Source: Parachlamydiales bacterium (GTDB lineage: Bacteria > Chlamydiota > Chlamydiia > Chlamydiales > SM23-39). From it: a DNA stretch of 64,000 bases. The stretch is from assembly GCA_019694475.1 (NCBI GenBank), contig JAIBBX010000002.1, positions 62,001 through 126,000 of the forward strand, read 5' to 3'. The notes beneath the pieces are model-generated. The model worked only from the letters and a program-made list of their open reading frames with translations, was not told the origin of the DNA and made no database searches. Of the stretch, positions 8,761 through 19,126 are shown piece after piece. The position numbers and the translations under genes are program-made. Position 1 is the stretch's first letter. The number at the start of each line of letters is the position of its first letter.

Positions 8761-11310
8761 ATGTTTGATAAATTTACAAATCGCGCTAAACAGGTCATCA
8801 AGCTCGCCAAGAAAGAGGCGCAGCGCCTAAATCATAACTACTTAGGCACAGAACACGTCCTTTTGGGCCTTTTGAAATTGGGCCAAGGGATTGCAGTTAA
8901 TGTCCTTAGGAACATGAATCTCGACTATGACGCCATCCGCGCCGAGGTCGAAAGAATTGTCGGATTTGGGCCTGAAATCCAGGTTTATGGGGACCCTGCT
9001 CTCACTGGAAAGGTAAAGAAAGTTTTTGAATTTGCAAACGAGGAAGCGGCCAACCTGAACCACAATTATGTGGGAACGGAGCACTTATTATTGGCTCTTT
9101 TGCGCCAAACCGATGGCGTAGCGGCCCAAGTTCTTGAAAATCTGAATGTGAACCTCAAAGAGATTCGCAAAGAAGTTCTTAAAGAACTTGAGACTTTCAA
9201 TCTCCAATTGCCGCCGATGGGATCGGCACAGCCGCCAGCTCCTGGCAGCCAGCCTGGCGCTAATCCCCGCCAGCCGCAGCAGCCTCAAGACCGAACTGCA
9301 GCTCAGCCTGTTAGCAACGACAAAATGCCGGCGCTGAGAGCCTATGGCCATGATTTGACCGAGCTTTGCCGGGAAGGAAAAATGGATCCAGTCATCGGCC
9401 GCCGCGATGAAGTGGAACGGCTTATCTTGATCCTCTGCAGACGCAGAAAAAATAACCCAGTCTTAATCGGCGAAGCAGGCGTTGGAAAAACAGCCATTGT
9501 CGAAGGCCTTGCCCACGCGATTGTAAAAGGCGATGTTCCCGATAATTTAAGAAAGAAGAAACTGATCTCCCTCGACTTGACGCTCATGATCGCTGGAACC
9601 AAATACCGTGGCCAGTTCGAAGAGCGAATCAAAGCAGTTATGGACGAGATCAAGAAGAATGGCAACGTTCTTCTTTTCATCGACGAAATTCACACCATTG
9701 TCGGAGCGGGCGCTGCAGAAGGCGCGATCGACGCATCCAATATTTTAAAACCGGCGCTTTCCCGCGGAGAAATCCAGTGCATCGGCGCAACTACGCTCGA
9801 TGAATACAGAAAGCACATCGAAAAAGATCCAGCTCTTGAAAGAAGATTCCAGAAAATCATCGTCCAGCCGCCAAGCATCGAAGAGAGCGTGCTGATTTTG
9901 AATGGGCTGAAGCCAAAATATGAAGAGCACCACAAGTGCAAATACACCGATGGGGCTGTAAAAGCGGCTGTATATCAATCGGAAAGATATATTTCAGGAA
10001 GGTTCCTGCCAGATAAGGCGATCGACCTTCTAGATGAAGCGGGAGCAAAAGCTCGCATCGAGGTGATGCACCAGCCTGGCAATCTGACTGAACTGGAAGC
10101 CAAAATCGAAGAAGCCAGAGTCTCTAAGGAAGAGTCGATTGGACGCCAAGAATATGAAAAAGCAGCCAAACTCAGAGATAATGAGAAGAATTTGAGAGAA
10201 GAGCTGCAAAAAGCGCGTGCGGAATGGGAAGCCCATAAAGATGAGCATCAGCCGATTGTCGATGAAGAAGACATTGCCAATATCGTCGCAAAACAGACCG
10301 GCATTCCAGTGACAAGGCTCACTGAAGGCGAGACTGAAAAAGTTCTCAAAATGGAAGAAGAGCTCAAGAAGAAAGTCATCGGCCAAGATGATGCGCTCAG
10401 CACGATTTGCAGGGCGATTCGAAGAAGCAGAGCCGACATCAAAGATCCAAATAGACCGATTGGAGCCTTTTTATTCCTCGGGCCTACTGGCGTTGGTAAA
10501 ACCCACATGGCTCGATTGCTCGCTACGCATATGTTCGGCGGAGAGGACGCTCTCATCCAAGTCGACATGTCTGAGTACATGGAGAAATTTGCGATCAGCC
10601 GCATGACTGGATCGCCTCCGGGCTATGTAGGATACGAAGAGGGAGGCCAGCTCACTGAGCAAGTCAGACGGCGCCCTTATTCTGTGATTCTCTTTGACGA
10701 GGTGGAAAAAGCGCATCCGGATGTGATGAACCTCCTCTTGCAGATTTTGGAAGAAGGAAGACTCACCGATTCGGTCGGCCGCAAGATCGACTTTAGAAAC
10801 ACGATCATCATCATGACATCGAACCTCGGGGCGGACCTCATCCGCAAATCGACCGAGGTGGGCTTTGGCGTGAAAGAAAACGTCATGGACTACAAGTCGA
10901 TGCAGGAGAAGATCGAAGGCGCTGTGAAAAAACACTTCAAGCCCGAATTCATCAACCGTCTCGATGGGCTTGTCATCTTCCGCACACTGGACAAAACATC
11001 ATTGCGTTCCGTTGTGGACCTCGAGTTCAACAAACTCAAAGTGCGTCTCGAGAAAAAACGGATTTTCGTCACGATCGACGATGCAGCTCGCGACTTTTTG
11101 GTCGAAAAAGGGTATGTGCCTGAAATGGGCGCAAGGCCGCTTCGCCGCGTGATCGAGCAATTCCTCGAAGATCCGCTCTCCGAAAAACTGCTCCAAAACC
11201 CGAATGATGAGAAGAAATATCTCATCTCGGTCAAAGAAGGCAAAATCACCTTCATTGAGCAAGGCGGAGAAGCTCCCGAGAAGAAAGAAGGCGCTCTCGC
11301 GAAAACCTAG
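8761..11310 (+). CDS. clpC: ATP-dependent Clp protease ATP-binding subunit ClpC
   Basis: 849 residues, usual length. Two Clp_N repeats (about residues 1-145) are followed by an unusual Pro/Gln/Ala-rich linker (about 150-180). The first AAA+ module has Walker [10 protein letters not shown] and Walker [14 protein letters not shown] motif lies around [19 protein letters not shown] in the middle domain, and the second AAA+ module has [11 protein letters not shown]-terminal ClpB-D2-small domain ends in Ala/Glu-rich residues. ClpC unfolds substrates for ClpP. It is single, plus strand, and converges with the adhesin gene, leaving three bases between stop codons. The position next to lplA matches Chlamydia. 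Confidence 0.97.
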   Translation: MFDKFTNRAKQVIKLAKKEAQRLNHNYLGTEHVLLGLLKLGQGIAVNVLRNMNLDYDAIRAEVERIVGFGPEIQVYGDPALTGKVKKVFEFANEEAANLNHNYVGTEHLLLALLRQTDGVAAQVLENLNVNLKEIRKEVLKELETFNLQLPPMGSAQPPAPGSQPGANPRQPQQPQDRTAAQPVSNDKMPALRAYGHDLTELCREGKMDPVIGRRDEVERLILILCRRRKNNPVLIGEAGVGKTAIVEGLAHAIVKGDVPDNLRKKKLISLDLTLMIAGTKYRGQFEERIKAVMDEIKKNGNVLLFIDEIHTIVGAGAAEGAIDASNILKPALSRGEIQCIGATTLDEYRKHIEKDPALERRFQKIIVQPPSIEESVLILNGLKPKYEEHHKCKYTDGAVKAAVYQSERYISGRFLPDKAIDLLDEAGAKARIEVMHQPGNLTELEAKIEEARVSKEESIGRQEYEKAAKLRDNEKNLREELQKARAEWEAHKDEHQPIVDEEDIANIVAKQTGIPVTRLTEGETEKVLKMEEELKKKVIGQDDALSTICRAIRRSRADIKDPNRPIGAFLFLGPTGVGKTHMARLLATHMFGGEDALIQVDMSEYMEKFAISRMTGSPPGYVGYEEGGQLTEQVRRRPYSVILFDEVEKAHPDVMNLLLQILEEGRLTDSVGRKIDFRNTIIIMTSNLGADLIRKSTEVGFGVKENVMDYKSMQEKIEGAVKKHFKPEFINRLDGLVIFRTLDKTSLRSVVDLEFNKLKVRLEKKRIFVTIDDAARDFLVEKGYVPEMGARPLRRVIEQFLEDPLSEKLLQNPNDEKKYLISVKEGKITFIEQGGEAPEKKEGALAKT

Positions 11311-11313
11311 AAT

Positions 11314-14300
11314 TCATCTGTGATCGGTGAATTGCAAAATCGTCCAAGATTTAGGATGATTGAGGTGGATTAAGTGCCGTCTTCGCAAATAATAGGGCTC
11401 TGCCATTTCAAGATCTTGATCGATCATCATGAATTTTTCAACCCAGCCAGGAAATTCATTGGCTGGGTGAAGATCCACTAAAAATTCGCTGACCACTACA
11501 AGTGCTTGGTTGGCCACAAGCTGCAAGCAAGGTTTGTAAAAAATCATAAAGGGAAATGCATTTCCGATTCGTACAGGCGAGCATCCAAAACAACCGCAGC
11601 AACTGCACCACTGCTCATATGAGCTGTCTTCAAAAACTGTTCCAGGAAGATAGGGAGCTACACCGTAATTAAAACCATTTAAGGTGCCAAGGATTACAGA
11701 TGAACCTTGAAAAGCCGTATAAATTTGGATTGCCCCTCCTGTCATCGCAGCGGCAGCTTCCATATTCAAAATCCCTGGATTGTTTGAAAGCCTGCAAGAG
11801 GAAAGAGAGTTTGGACAGCAGTTATTGTTATCGACAACAATCCGGATAGTTCCTGGCGCGTTGAGGAACGAAGAGGAATAAATATTCGTATCGTTCCCTG
11901 AAATCGTAAAGATGGAGCTTCCAGAAATTGAAACAGAAAGAGGGGCCTGACTTCCCATATTGATGTTATTCCCCGCAATCATGTGGATAAATCCCGCTGT
12001 GCTGACAGCAAAACCGGTAGAGGAAAGAAGATTGATATCGGATGCTGCGGACAGCACAATGTCTCCAGATGCTGAAGTGATCTGCGACGGTGTATTTTGT
12101 GTGATCGAGCTGCTACCCGTTCCATATACGCCTGCTTGCAAGAAAATAAGGCCGCTTCCGCTAGTAATCGCACTATTTGCTATGAGATCCCCGCTCCCGG
12201 TCCGGTCATTATCAGAAACGAGCACGATACTGCCGCCGGTTGTAGTGAGAGGAGAATTGTCGGTGAGAGTATTGTTGGCGCTGATATAGATGCCCCCGGC
12301 AGGCTGCGTCGGAGATAGAGCTTGGTTAATGGTGATATTATTGTAAGAGTCAATCCCGTAGATATTATCGCCTTGGCAAAAATCTGAAACTCGAGGACCG
12401 CAGCCGCTCGTAAATCCAGATATGCAAATGCTTCCGGCAGCTGCGATATTCAGCTGAGTGCTAGTTCCTGGCGCCGCCAAGATCAGATTGGCCACTCCCA
12501 AACCGCCATTCGATGCGCTATTGATCGTAACACTTCCAGCAGCTGCAAAAACAGGTGCTACGGCCTGCGGGGATGTATTGAAATAGGTTCCTCCATCGGT
12601 ATCTGACGGGATGGTAGGATTGGTTTGGAAACAGCCGAATACTTCATTGGCAGGAATGGGGAAAGGAAGCGCTGCATTTGCGATCGCATTCAATGTTCCT
12701 CCAGAAAAGTTCCAAAGAGAACCCGGCGTTGAACCAGCTGCGCCCGGAGAAAATCCAGTATCAGCTTCAATGAAGATATTACCGGCTGCTGGTGTTGGGC
12801 TGATCGGGAAAGAGGCTGAGACTACGATGTCCCCTGCTGCTCGAATCGTAAGGCTGCTTCCAGATGATATCGTATTTGCTGCGGTAAAACCAGAGCCGAA
12901 ATAAGATAGAAAAGGAGATCCTGTGGTTTGACTTGCTAGTACATCGTTTCCAGCATAAATCTGCGTCAACCCCGTCCCAAAAGATCCGATGAATGTTCTT
13001 CCAACCGTATTATTATTCGACAAAACCACATCTTGGCCAGCTGCTACATATACATCGTCTCGACCTTGGATAGCGACTTGGATGGCTGGAGCCCCTGCAG
13101 AATTGGTCAAAAGAACATTATTGCAAGCTGCAACAAAGACAGGAATAGGGTTCTGAGTCGTATCCCAGTCAACTCCAATACTGCAAAGCCTTCTTGCCAA
13201 ACCGGCGGGGTTATTGACTAGAGTGACATCAGTCGCTGAAATAACTTCAACGCTACCGCTGATATAGTTTACGATATCTGTGTTGATCATTTGCTGCGTT
13301 CCAATCATCACATTATCGCCCATCGATCGCATATCCACTAAATTCGCTTCAACATGCGTATGTCCCTGAACGAATTGAGGAGTAAACCCACCTCCCATTC
13401 TAGATAATCCGTTGGCAAAATGTCCGATAACACAAAAACTTCCATTCCCTCCTCCATTTAATAGCAGTGTAGAGGTTGTAAATACATCGATATTTCCGTT
13501 CGTAGTGAGAGAAAGGGCTGAAAATCCATTTGAAGCGATAGAACCATGCCCAATCCAACAACCAGAAGAAGCTGTCCCTAATGAAGAATCAAATGAGATC
13601 AGCCCATTAGCGGAAACTAATATATTCCCAGAATATGTGATATCAAAGACCGGCGGGACAAAAACATTTGAAATAAACTGCTCTATACCATGCCCGATAT
13701 GCGCGTTGGTTGAAACTTGAGAACTACTGTTAAAGAGGTTTATTGATCCATTTGCTCTTACGAGAATATCTCCATTGCAATTACCTGGGAGAGAAGATCC
13801 TGGAATTAAATTTCCATCATAAAGGGCATCGCCGTGCCCAATTTTTGCATAAGTACCTTGAGCTGTGCCACCTCTGACAAAAATGTCTCCGGCAGCAGTG
13901 ACAGTGATGTTTCCAAAACTGTTAGTAAGCTGGGTTGAGTCGATCTCAACGCCAATGGCTCCATGGCCGATTTGCGCAGGCGCTGTATGGTGTGCAGGTC
14001 TTACAGGAGCATTTCCACCAATCAAGGTAATATCTCCAAGGGAATTGACCGTAATCGAACCAATGTTTGTCACAGAAGCTCGGTCGCTGTTCGTATTTCC
14101 CATACTGTTATGCCCAATTTGCGCTTGAGCAACAAATACAACTCCGGGGATTGCAGGATTGAAAGTGCCCCCTTGCAAAAGAACATCCCCAGCTGTGATA
14201 TTAATATCTCCTTGCGAGGTTCCGATAGCCGCCGCCCCAGCTGCTATCGAATCATTTCCGTAAGAATGTCCAATGGTTGCTGGGCTGTTTTCATCGATAC

Positions 14301-16257
14301 CCCCTGTCAAGCTAAGAAGACCCGCACAATTCACTGTGATGTTACCTATTGCCGAAGATGTCCCTCCTGCGATAATTGGATACAAATGGCCAATCTGAGA
14401 TCCAAAAAATAGAATTGCATGTCCTGCGGCCCCTCCTCCCCCCGTCATATTGAGAGAATCGCAATCGACACGAATATCTCCTTGAACAGCAAAAGCTGAA
14501 GCGAGAGTAGGAATCATCAGATATCCATGCCCAATACGGGATACACTATTTGGAATCGAGCCCCCCGAGATATTTAAAGCTGCGCAATCTACACAGATAT
14601 TCCCAGTAGCAGTTCCTGCTGCAGCTCCAGGAAAGGCAGTCAAAAGCCCTCCCAATTGAGCTATAGTATTGGCCGTGGCGATTCCTGTAATATTCAGATC
14701 AGCTAAAGGAGCGCAAACATTTGTGAGCCCATTTCTAGATCCGATAGCAGCTGTAAGCGAGCCGGCAGTTGGAGTCACATTAATAGTGCCGGCACCCAAC
14801 ATATTGATACTAACATTCCCAGCAGCTGCGCCTACGCCCGTATTTTGGACAATCGTATTTACAAGGATGCTTCCACCAGCTGGCGCAATTAAGAAAAGAG
14901 TTGTAGCAGCAGCCCACTGAACAGTCCCAGAAAGAAATGAAATCGTCCCAACTCCTGCGCCGGCGGCACTCGCATCAAGAATAACGTTTGAAGCGGCTAG
15001 CTGGCCAGCTAGTGTTGCGTTATTGATATTGAATCCCGCGCCGCCAGATGGATAATAGAGGCAACCCGCTCCCGGCAAAGCTAAACTACAGGGAGATCCC
15101 ACGCAAAGAGTTCCCATGCATGAAGCAGCAAAGTTCAGCGTTCCTGCACCCGTTGAGATCGTAATATCGACCGGGTCGAACCGGAGAGTACCATTTTTGC
15201 CATTCGGAGAGGTTAAATCGGCAAATCCTTCATAAATGAGGCGTCCGTTAGTTGAAATATCGACATCGGCTCCAACAGATCCTCTGCCTGAGATTTTTCC
15301 GTAAACTGCATTCAGATCCTGCGCAAAAATCGTTAAAGACCCAGCTTCTGCAGAACTATCGATGTAAATCCGAGCCTCTGGCTCCATCAGCACAGCTTTA
15401 GTCGATGGAGAGCCTATCGCAAACGTTTTTGGATGGTCCATTCCGTGCAATAAAGAGCCATTGAATAGGGTGATTTCTTCTGCAACTACAGAAAGAGATG
15501 GAGAATGAATCGATCCATTAATCCCGCACATCCCCCGATCGATTTGAATGAGCACTTCTTCTGCTCGAATGTTCCCCTCTTGAAAAAATGCGAGGCTGCT
15601 AGAAATTCCAGGAGAAACCGCTTGAAATTTCATCGCGTCTATAGATCCACGATTTGAGATCGTATGCGCCTCCCCAGATCGGACGTGGAAACGAGAATCG
15701 AGCTGCTGCAGCTCTCTTGCGGCGCCAAATAAAACAGATCCTCTCGGCGCAGATAAATCGCCTGTATTTTCAATATGGGCGCCAATTAAATAAAGATCTC
15801 CATTTGTGACTACAATAGTACCGGCATTTGAGATCAACTCTTGAGAATCCCCAGCAAATGAAATCCATTTCCCTTCAGAAAAGAGCCGGTCGTTTAGGTC
15901 CAATGTTGATGCGATGAAGGCGGCTGTATCAACCTGGCTATTTTTCCCAAAAATTACACCATTGGGATTAATGAGGAGAACTTTTCCGTTCGATTCTAAT
16001 GTTCCTGAAATCAGGCTAGGCAACGAACCAAGAACTCGATTGAGAATAGCACTGTCCGATGAGGGTAAATCAAATCGAGTTTTTTCTCCTAAGCCTACTG
16101 AAAAAGTATCCCAATGAAGAATCGTTTGATCTCCTGCTCGGATGATCATATCGTTTCCATCCGCAAACATTGAGGCATTGCCTGAGTGTACCTCAAATGA
16201 ACCCGGAAGGGAAAAAAGCACGCAAGGAACTACTGACAGAAAAAGAAAAGTTTTCAT
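11314..16257 (-). CDS. Large filamentous-haemagglutinin-like adhesin (two-partner secretion TpsA)
   Basis: 1647 residues from ATG 16257; a second ATG at 16269 adds four residues. The signal peptide MKTFLFLSVVPCVLFSLPG is followed by a TPS secretion domain (about residues 20-150) with the hallmark LLINPNGVIFGKNSQVDTAAFIAST. About nine repeats of 50-70 residues built on IGHG and GDI-V-A-G-I-L-GG patterns occupy roughly residues 570-950 (13.4-14.5 kb). Later parts are beta-helix-like Ala/Gly/Ser-rich sequence. The last 150 residues contain a cysteine cluster (CSCCGCFGC) and a charged tail. TpsA proteins cross the outer membrane through a TpsB/Omp85-type partner, which is not in this window. The gene follows the 907-residue gene by 39 bases and could be cotranscribed. 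Confidence 0.85.
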   Translation of the reverse strand: MKTFLFLSVVPCVLFSLPGSFEVHSGNASMFADGNDMIIRAGDQTILHWDTFSVGLGEKTRFDLPSSDSAILNRVLGSLPSLISGTLESNGKVLLINPNGVIFGKNSQVDTAAFIASTLDLNDRLFSEGKWISFAGDSQELISNAGTIVVTNGDLYLIGAHIENTGDLSAPRGSVLFGAARELQQLDSRFHVRSGEAHTISNRGSIDAMKFQAVSPGISSSLAFFQEGNIRAEEVLIQIDRGMCGINGSIHSPSLSVVAEEITLFNGSLLHGMDHPKTFAIGSPSTKAVLMEPEARIYIDSSAEAGSLTIFAQDLNAVYGKISGRGSVGADVDISTNGRLIYEGFADLTSPNGKNGTLRFDPVDITISTGAGTLNFAASCMGTLCVGSPCSLALPGAGCLYYPSGGAGFNINNATLAGQLAASNVILDASAAGAGVGTISFLSGTVQWAAATTLFLIAPAGGSILVNTIVQNTGVGAAAGNVSINMLGAGTINVTPTAGSLTAAIGSRNGLTNVCAPLADLNITGIATANTIAQLGGLLTAFPGAAAGTATGNICVDCAALNISGGSIPNSVSRIGHGYLMIPTLASAFAVQGDIRVDCDSLNMTGGGGAAGHAILFFGSQIGHLYPIIAGGTSSAIGNITVNCAGLLSLTGGIDENSPATIGHSYGNDSIAAGAAAIGTSQGDINITAGDVLLQGGTFNPAIPGVVFVAQAQIGHNSMGNTNSDRASVTNIGSITVNSLGDITLIGGNAPVRPAHHTAPAQIGHGAIGVEIDSTQLTNSFGNITVTAAGDIFVRGGTAQGTYAKIGHGDALYDGNLIPGSSLPGNCNGDILVRANGSINLFNSSSQVSTNAHIGHGIEQFISNVFVPPVFDITYSGNILVSANGLISFDSSLGTASSGCWIGHGSIASNGFSALSLTTNGNIDVFTTSTLLLNGGGNGSFCVIGHFANGLSRMGGGFTPQFVQGHTHVEANLVDMRSMGDNVMIGTQQMINTDIVNYISGSVEVISATDVTLVNNPAGLARRLCSIGVDWDTTQNPIPVFVAACNNVLLTNSAGAPAIQVAIQGRDDVYVAAGQDVVLSNNNTVGRTFIGSFGTGLTQIYAGNDVLASQTTGSPFLSYFGSGFTAANTISSGSSLTIRAAGDIVVSASFPISPTPAAGNIFIEADTGFSPGAAGSTPGSLWNFSGGTLNAIANAALPFPIPANEVFGCFQTNPTIPSDTDGGTYFNTSPQAVAPVFAAAGSVTINSASNGGLGVANLILAAPGTSTQLNIAAAGSICISGFTSGCGPRVSDFCQGDNIYGIDSYNNITINQALSPTQPAGGIYISANNTLTDNSPLTTTGGSIVLVSDNDRTGSGDLIANSAITSGSGLIFLQAGVYGTGSSSITQNTPSQITSASGDIVLSAASDINLLSSTGFAVSTAGFIHMIAGNNINMGSQAPLSVSISGSSIFTISGNDTNIYSSSFLNAPGTIRIVVDNNNCCPNSLSSCRLSNNPGILNMEAAAAMTGGAIQIYTAFQGSSVILGTLNGFNYGVAPYLPGTVFEDSSYEQWCSCCGCFGCSPVRIGNAFPFMIFYKPCLQLVANQALVVVSEFLVDLHPANEFPGWVEKFMMIDQDLEMAEPYYLRRRHLIHLNHPKSWTILQFTDHR

Positions 16258-16296
16258 TTCATGAAACATAACAAAAAATTGAATTTTTTGTGTAGC

Positions 16297-19020
16297 TTAA
16301 TGCACAAGAACTAAATTGCCATCAGCTGCTACTCGCTCCATAACAGGCTCAACTGCCTTTTTCCTATATATGCCCAAAATCACAAGGATGAGCCGGTTCC
16401 ATTTCCGGTAATTATCGGCGTCGCCCAGAGCATCTTCTCCGTTATTGAGCGGTCCCGCCAAAAGTTCCCCTCTTTCTTGTGCAGAAAGGTTCGGGTTTTG
16501 CTCGACCCAAGTGCGAAGATAGTTCAATATCCGGCTTTGGCCCAGCTGTTCCCGATCAATCCCCAAAGCATTCATCGCATCGGGAATCCTTATCTCAAAC
16601 TCTTTCTTCAGCATAGCGCGGAAAGGTAAAAGGAGCGATTCATTGAAAAGTAGTTCGGCAATTGTAAATTCATTCTTCTCTTCGTCATCAAGCGGATAAA
16701 ATCCCCGTTTAATAGACCGGGTCACAGCTGTATATAAGTGAATATCTTCCGCAGTATCTTGAAATTGTTCGCTGTCTCTCATAAATCTCATCACTTGTTG
16801 GAATGCTCCTTGAACAGCCCGGAACCTTCCATTTTGGAATTCGCGCATAATTTCACTTTCAAGCTTTTGCAGCGGTTCCATTTGCGCTTCTAATTCAACG
16901 ATCATCGGCGTTGTAAATCCCTGCAAAACTTCATTGGATGCCCGTCTCATGGCAAGAGAACAGTAGTCCCCTCCTTCAACAGCAAGTTTCAACAGCGCAT
17001 CTTCCAAATCGACTGGCAAAATATCCGGACGCAGCAGGAAAGGAAGGATTTTTGAGGTGTTTTCAATCGCCTCCCGTAAATATCTCTGCTCTCCTTCGAT
17101 GGGTCTATTTCCGCTGATTTTGTTCACATAATGCTTCAATTCCTGCCGGATATAGTTCACAACAAACTGTTCTTTTGTAATCCCCCGCTCTGCAGCAAAT
17201 GGTTCGATCCACCCTTCTATATCGCCCAGGTAGTTTCCCCAAGCTACTTGATATTGCTCCTGTTGATTCAGATGATGATTGTTGAAATCATATTCAAAAA
17301 AGAAACGTTTAGCCTCAGGGAAACGATTTTTAAGGAAGAGAATAAACCGCTTATCGTCTGCAAGGCGCTTAAGGAGGCGTGGATATTGTCCGATCCACCT
17401 TTCCCCGACTCGATCCCAAAGATCAAGCAAGGATTGAAAATCTTGATTTTCTTCGAGTTGTAAAAGAGGCTCGACATTTTTTGTTAAGCTTGCTGGATTG
17501 AGTTCATATTGTTCATCATTACCTTGAAGGATTTCACGCACCTCATCAACACGCATGTCTTTGCGCTGAACAAGGGGGGCTTCGCATTCTTCCAGATCAG
17601 GGAATTTTTCAATTTCTGCAATCATCTCGTTCAATTGAGGGGGACGTCTTCCATCGCCGAATCGATCAATAAACCAATGCATCAGTGGTTCTGCGATGGA
17701 AAGAATCGCCTTCCGAACAACTTTCGATACTTTATGATGCACAAATGTATGTACCTCTGGAATCATCAGTAGCAGAGAGCCTGCTGCCATGATTTGCGTC
17801 GTCACCGAACCTACAATCAAAAGGCCTGCCATCGAAACAACCGGCATCCACTTTTCCATGAATAGGCTTACTTTCTGCGGGATCATTCCCAAGTCATGGT
17901 CTAATGTCTCATAGGTCACAGCAAGCAACGTCCCCGCCGCCAGGGCTGTATGTCCGAAATAAAGGAACACAACTCCTGCTACAGCGATTGCAATGCGGAT
18001 CACAGTGCTTAAGTGTTGATTCGCAAAGGTCAAAACTTGAGATGCGAGCCTGTTCAGCCTTGTCGGCAATATAGAGCATTGAATGAGTTTCTGGCTCAGC
18101 ATATTGACAAAACCGGAAAGTCCGACTGTAGGCTGTCTCACATACTTAGCAGTGGCAAAATGTCTCTCTACTCCATCAATGATGAACGTTCTCGAGCCAG
18201 GTTCGGGGGCAGAAAGCTCCTCTCCGGTGTCATAGAAAAAGGTTTGCTCTTCCGTTGTAATCTTGACACATCCTGGCACTTCATGATCGATTTCATTGAG
18301 CAAAACATGGCGTTCCCATCGGGGATTGGCCCAATTAATTTGATTTAATAGAACGGCTTCAGTGACAGTTCCTGCGATCGGGGCATCCACTTCATTCAAC
18401 AATTCGAAATAATGGGTCTCGCCAGCCTCTTCCCGTTTTACATATTTTTTCTCAGCTGCTTCAAATTCAAGCCGAATCCGAACCACTTCACCATCCAGCT
18501 CAACTTCTCTGCATCGATCATCAAAAGCTTCATTGGCAGCCAATCTATGGAACCAATGTCTTTTTCCTCCATCGACAATCGTGCCATTCACAAACCAGTC
18601 GATTTGGCTTCCTAACAAAAAGTGGCGCTCTGTTCCATCGACATTTAAAGTCACAGTCCCTTTGACAGCCTCATCCACTTCAGCTCCCCGCTGATAAAAT
18701 TTGGTGGCGGGCGCTGATGTGGCTTTTATGCTTTGTTCATAAAACCCTTCTTTGGCAGCGCAAGAGAAAATAGAAAGAGGAAAACTGATGAATGGACTAA
18801 AAACGATACGGAAAAATTGGGCGATTGCATAAAGAGGTCCTGAGACAACGGCTGCTACTTCCGCCATCAAGCTTCCAGCCCACATCGATTGAAGAGCGAG
18901 AGGAACAGCTGCCAGAAAATCGTTTCCGCCTTGCCGCACATTGCGCAGTTCCACTCGGTGCATCGTGCTTTCGAAGGCAGGCGCCCATCCAGTGACAAAT
19001 CCAGAAATCCCCTGCGTCAT
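16297..19020 (-). CDS. Large multi-domain membrane protein, function unknown
   Basis: 907 residues from ATG 19020, which sits five bases after a perfect GGAGG. An N-terminal hydrophobic region (about 45-95) is followed by tandem beta-rich segments of about 75 residues, with recurring blocks such as VDGTERHFLLGSQI, LNQINWANPRWERHVLL and IDGVERHFATAK. A second hydrophobic region (about 330-430) has three or so membrane segments. The last 470 residues are soluble and helical and contain LAVEGGDYCSLAMRRASNE with a conspicuous Cys around residue 687. Repeats plus paired hydrophobic hairpins recall chlamydial inclusion-membrane or effector proteins. I do not recognise a family. It shares an N-terminal hydrophobic lead with the HECT protein at 45.9-47.7 kb. 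Confidence 0.6.
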   Translation of the reverse strand: MTQGISGFVTGWAPAFESTMHRVELRNVRQGGNDFLAAVPLALQSMWAGSLMAEVAAVVSGPLYAIAQFFRIVFSPFISFPLSIFSCAAKEGFYEQSIKATSAPATKFYQRGAEVDEAVKGTVTLNVDGTERHFLLGSQIDWFVNGTIVDGGKRHWFHRLAANEAFDDRCREVELDGEVVRIRLEFEAAEKKYVKREEAGETHYFELLNEVDAPIAGTVTEAVLLNQINWANPRWERHVLLNEIDHEVPGCVKITTEEQTFFYDTGEELSAPEPGSRTFIIDGVERHFATAKYVRQPTVGLSGFVNMLSQKLIQCSILPTRLNRLASQVLTFANQHLSTVIRIAIAVAGVVFLYFGHTALAAGTLLAVTYETLDHDLGMIPQKVSLFMEKWMPVVSMAGLLIVGSVTTQIMAAGSLLLMIPEVHTFVHHKVSKVVRKAILSIAEPLMHWFIDRFGDGRRPPQLNEMIAEIEKFPDLEECEAPLVQRKDMRVDEVREILQGNDEQYELNPASLTKNVEPLLQLEENQDFQSLLDLWDRVGERWIGQYPRLLKRLADDKRFILFLKNRFPEAKRFFFEYDFNNHHLNQQEQYQVAWGNYLGDIEGWIEPFAAERGITKEQFVVNYIRQELKHYVNKISGNRPIEGEQRYLREAIENTSKILPFLLRPDILPVDLEDALLKLAVEGGDYCSLAMRRASNEVLQGFTTPMIVELEAQMEPLQKLESEIMREFQNGRFRAVQGAFQQVMRFMRDSEQFQDTAEDIHLYTAVTRSIKRGFYPLDDEEKNEFTIAELLFNESLLLPFRAMLKKEFEIRIPDAMNALGIDREQLGQSRILNYLRTWVEQNPNLSAQERGELLAGPLNNGEDALGDADNYRKWNRLILVILGIYRKKAVEPVMERVAADGNLVLVH

Positions 19021-19048
19021 ATTCACCTCCGAAATTTTTGAGCATGAG

Positions 19049-19078
19049 ATTCTATGAAAAAGGAAAAATTGATGTCAA
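19049..19078 (-). promoter_or_regulatory. Promoter of the 907-residue membrane protein gene
   Basis: Read on the minus strand, TTGACA (19073-19078) is a perfect -35. After 18 bp comes TAGAAT (19049-19054), five of six to the -10 consensus, 28 bases before the ATG. A second TTGACA on the plus strand (19086-19091) faces away toward the DUF885 gene, so the two -35 boxes form a small palindrome. A -10 for the plus direction is not convincing. Confidence 0.65.
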
Positions 19079-19126
19079 TTTTTGTTTGACACTGATAAGA
19101 TTTTGGAAATTTTGACCGGAGAATCC

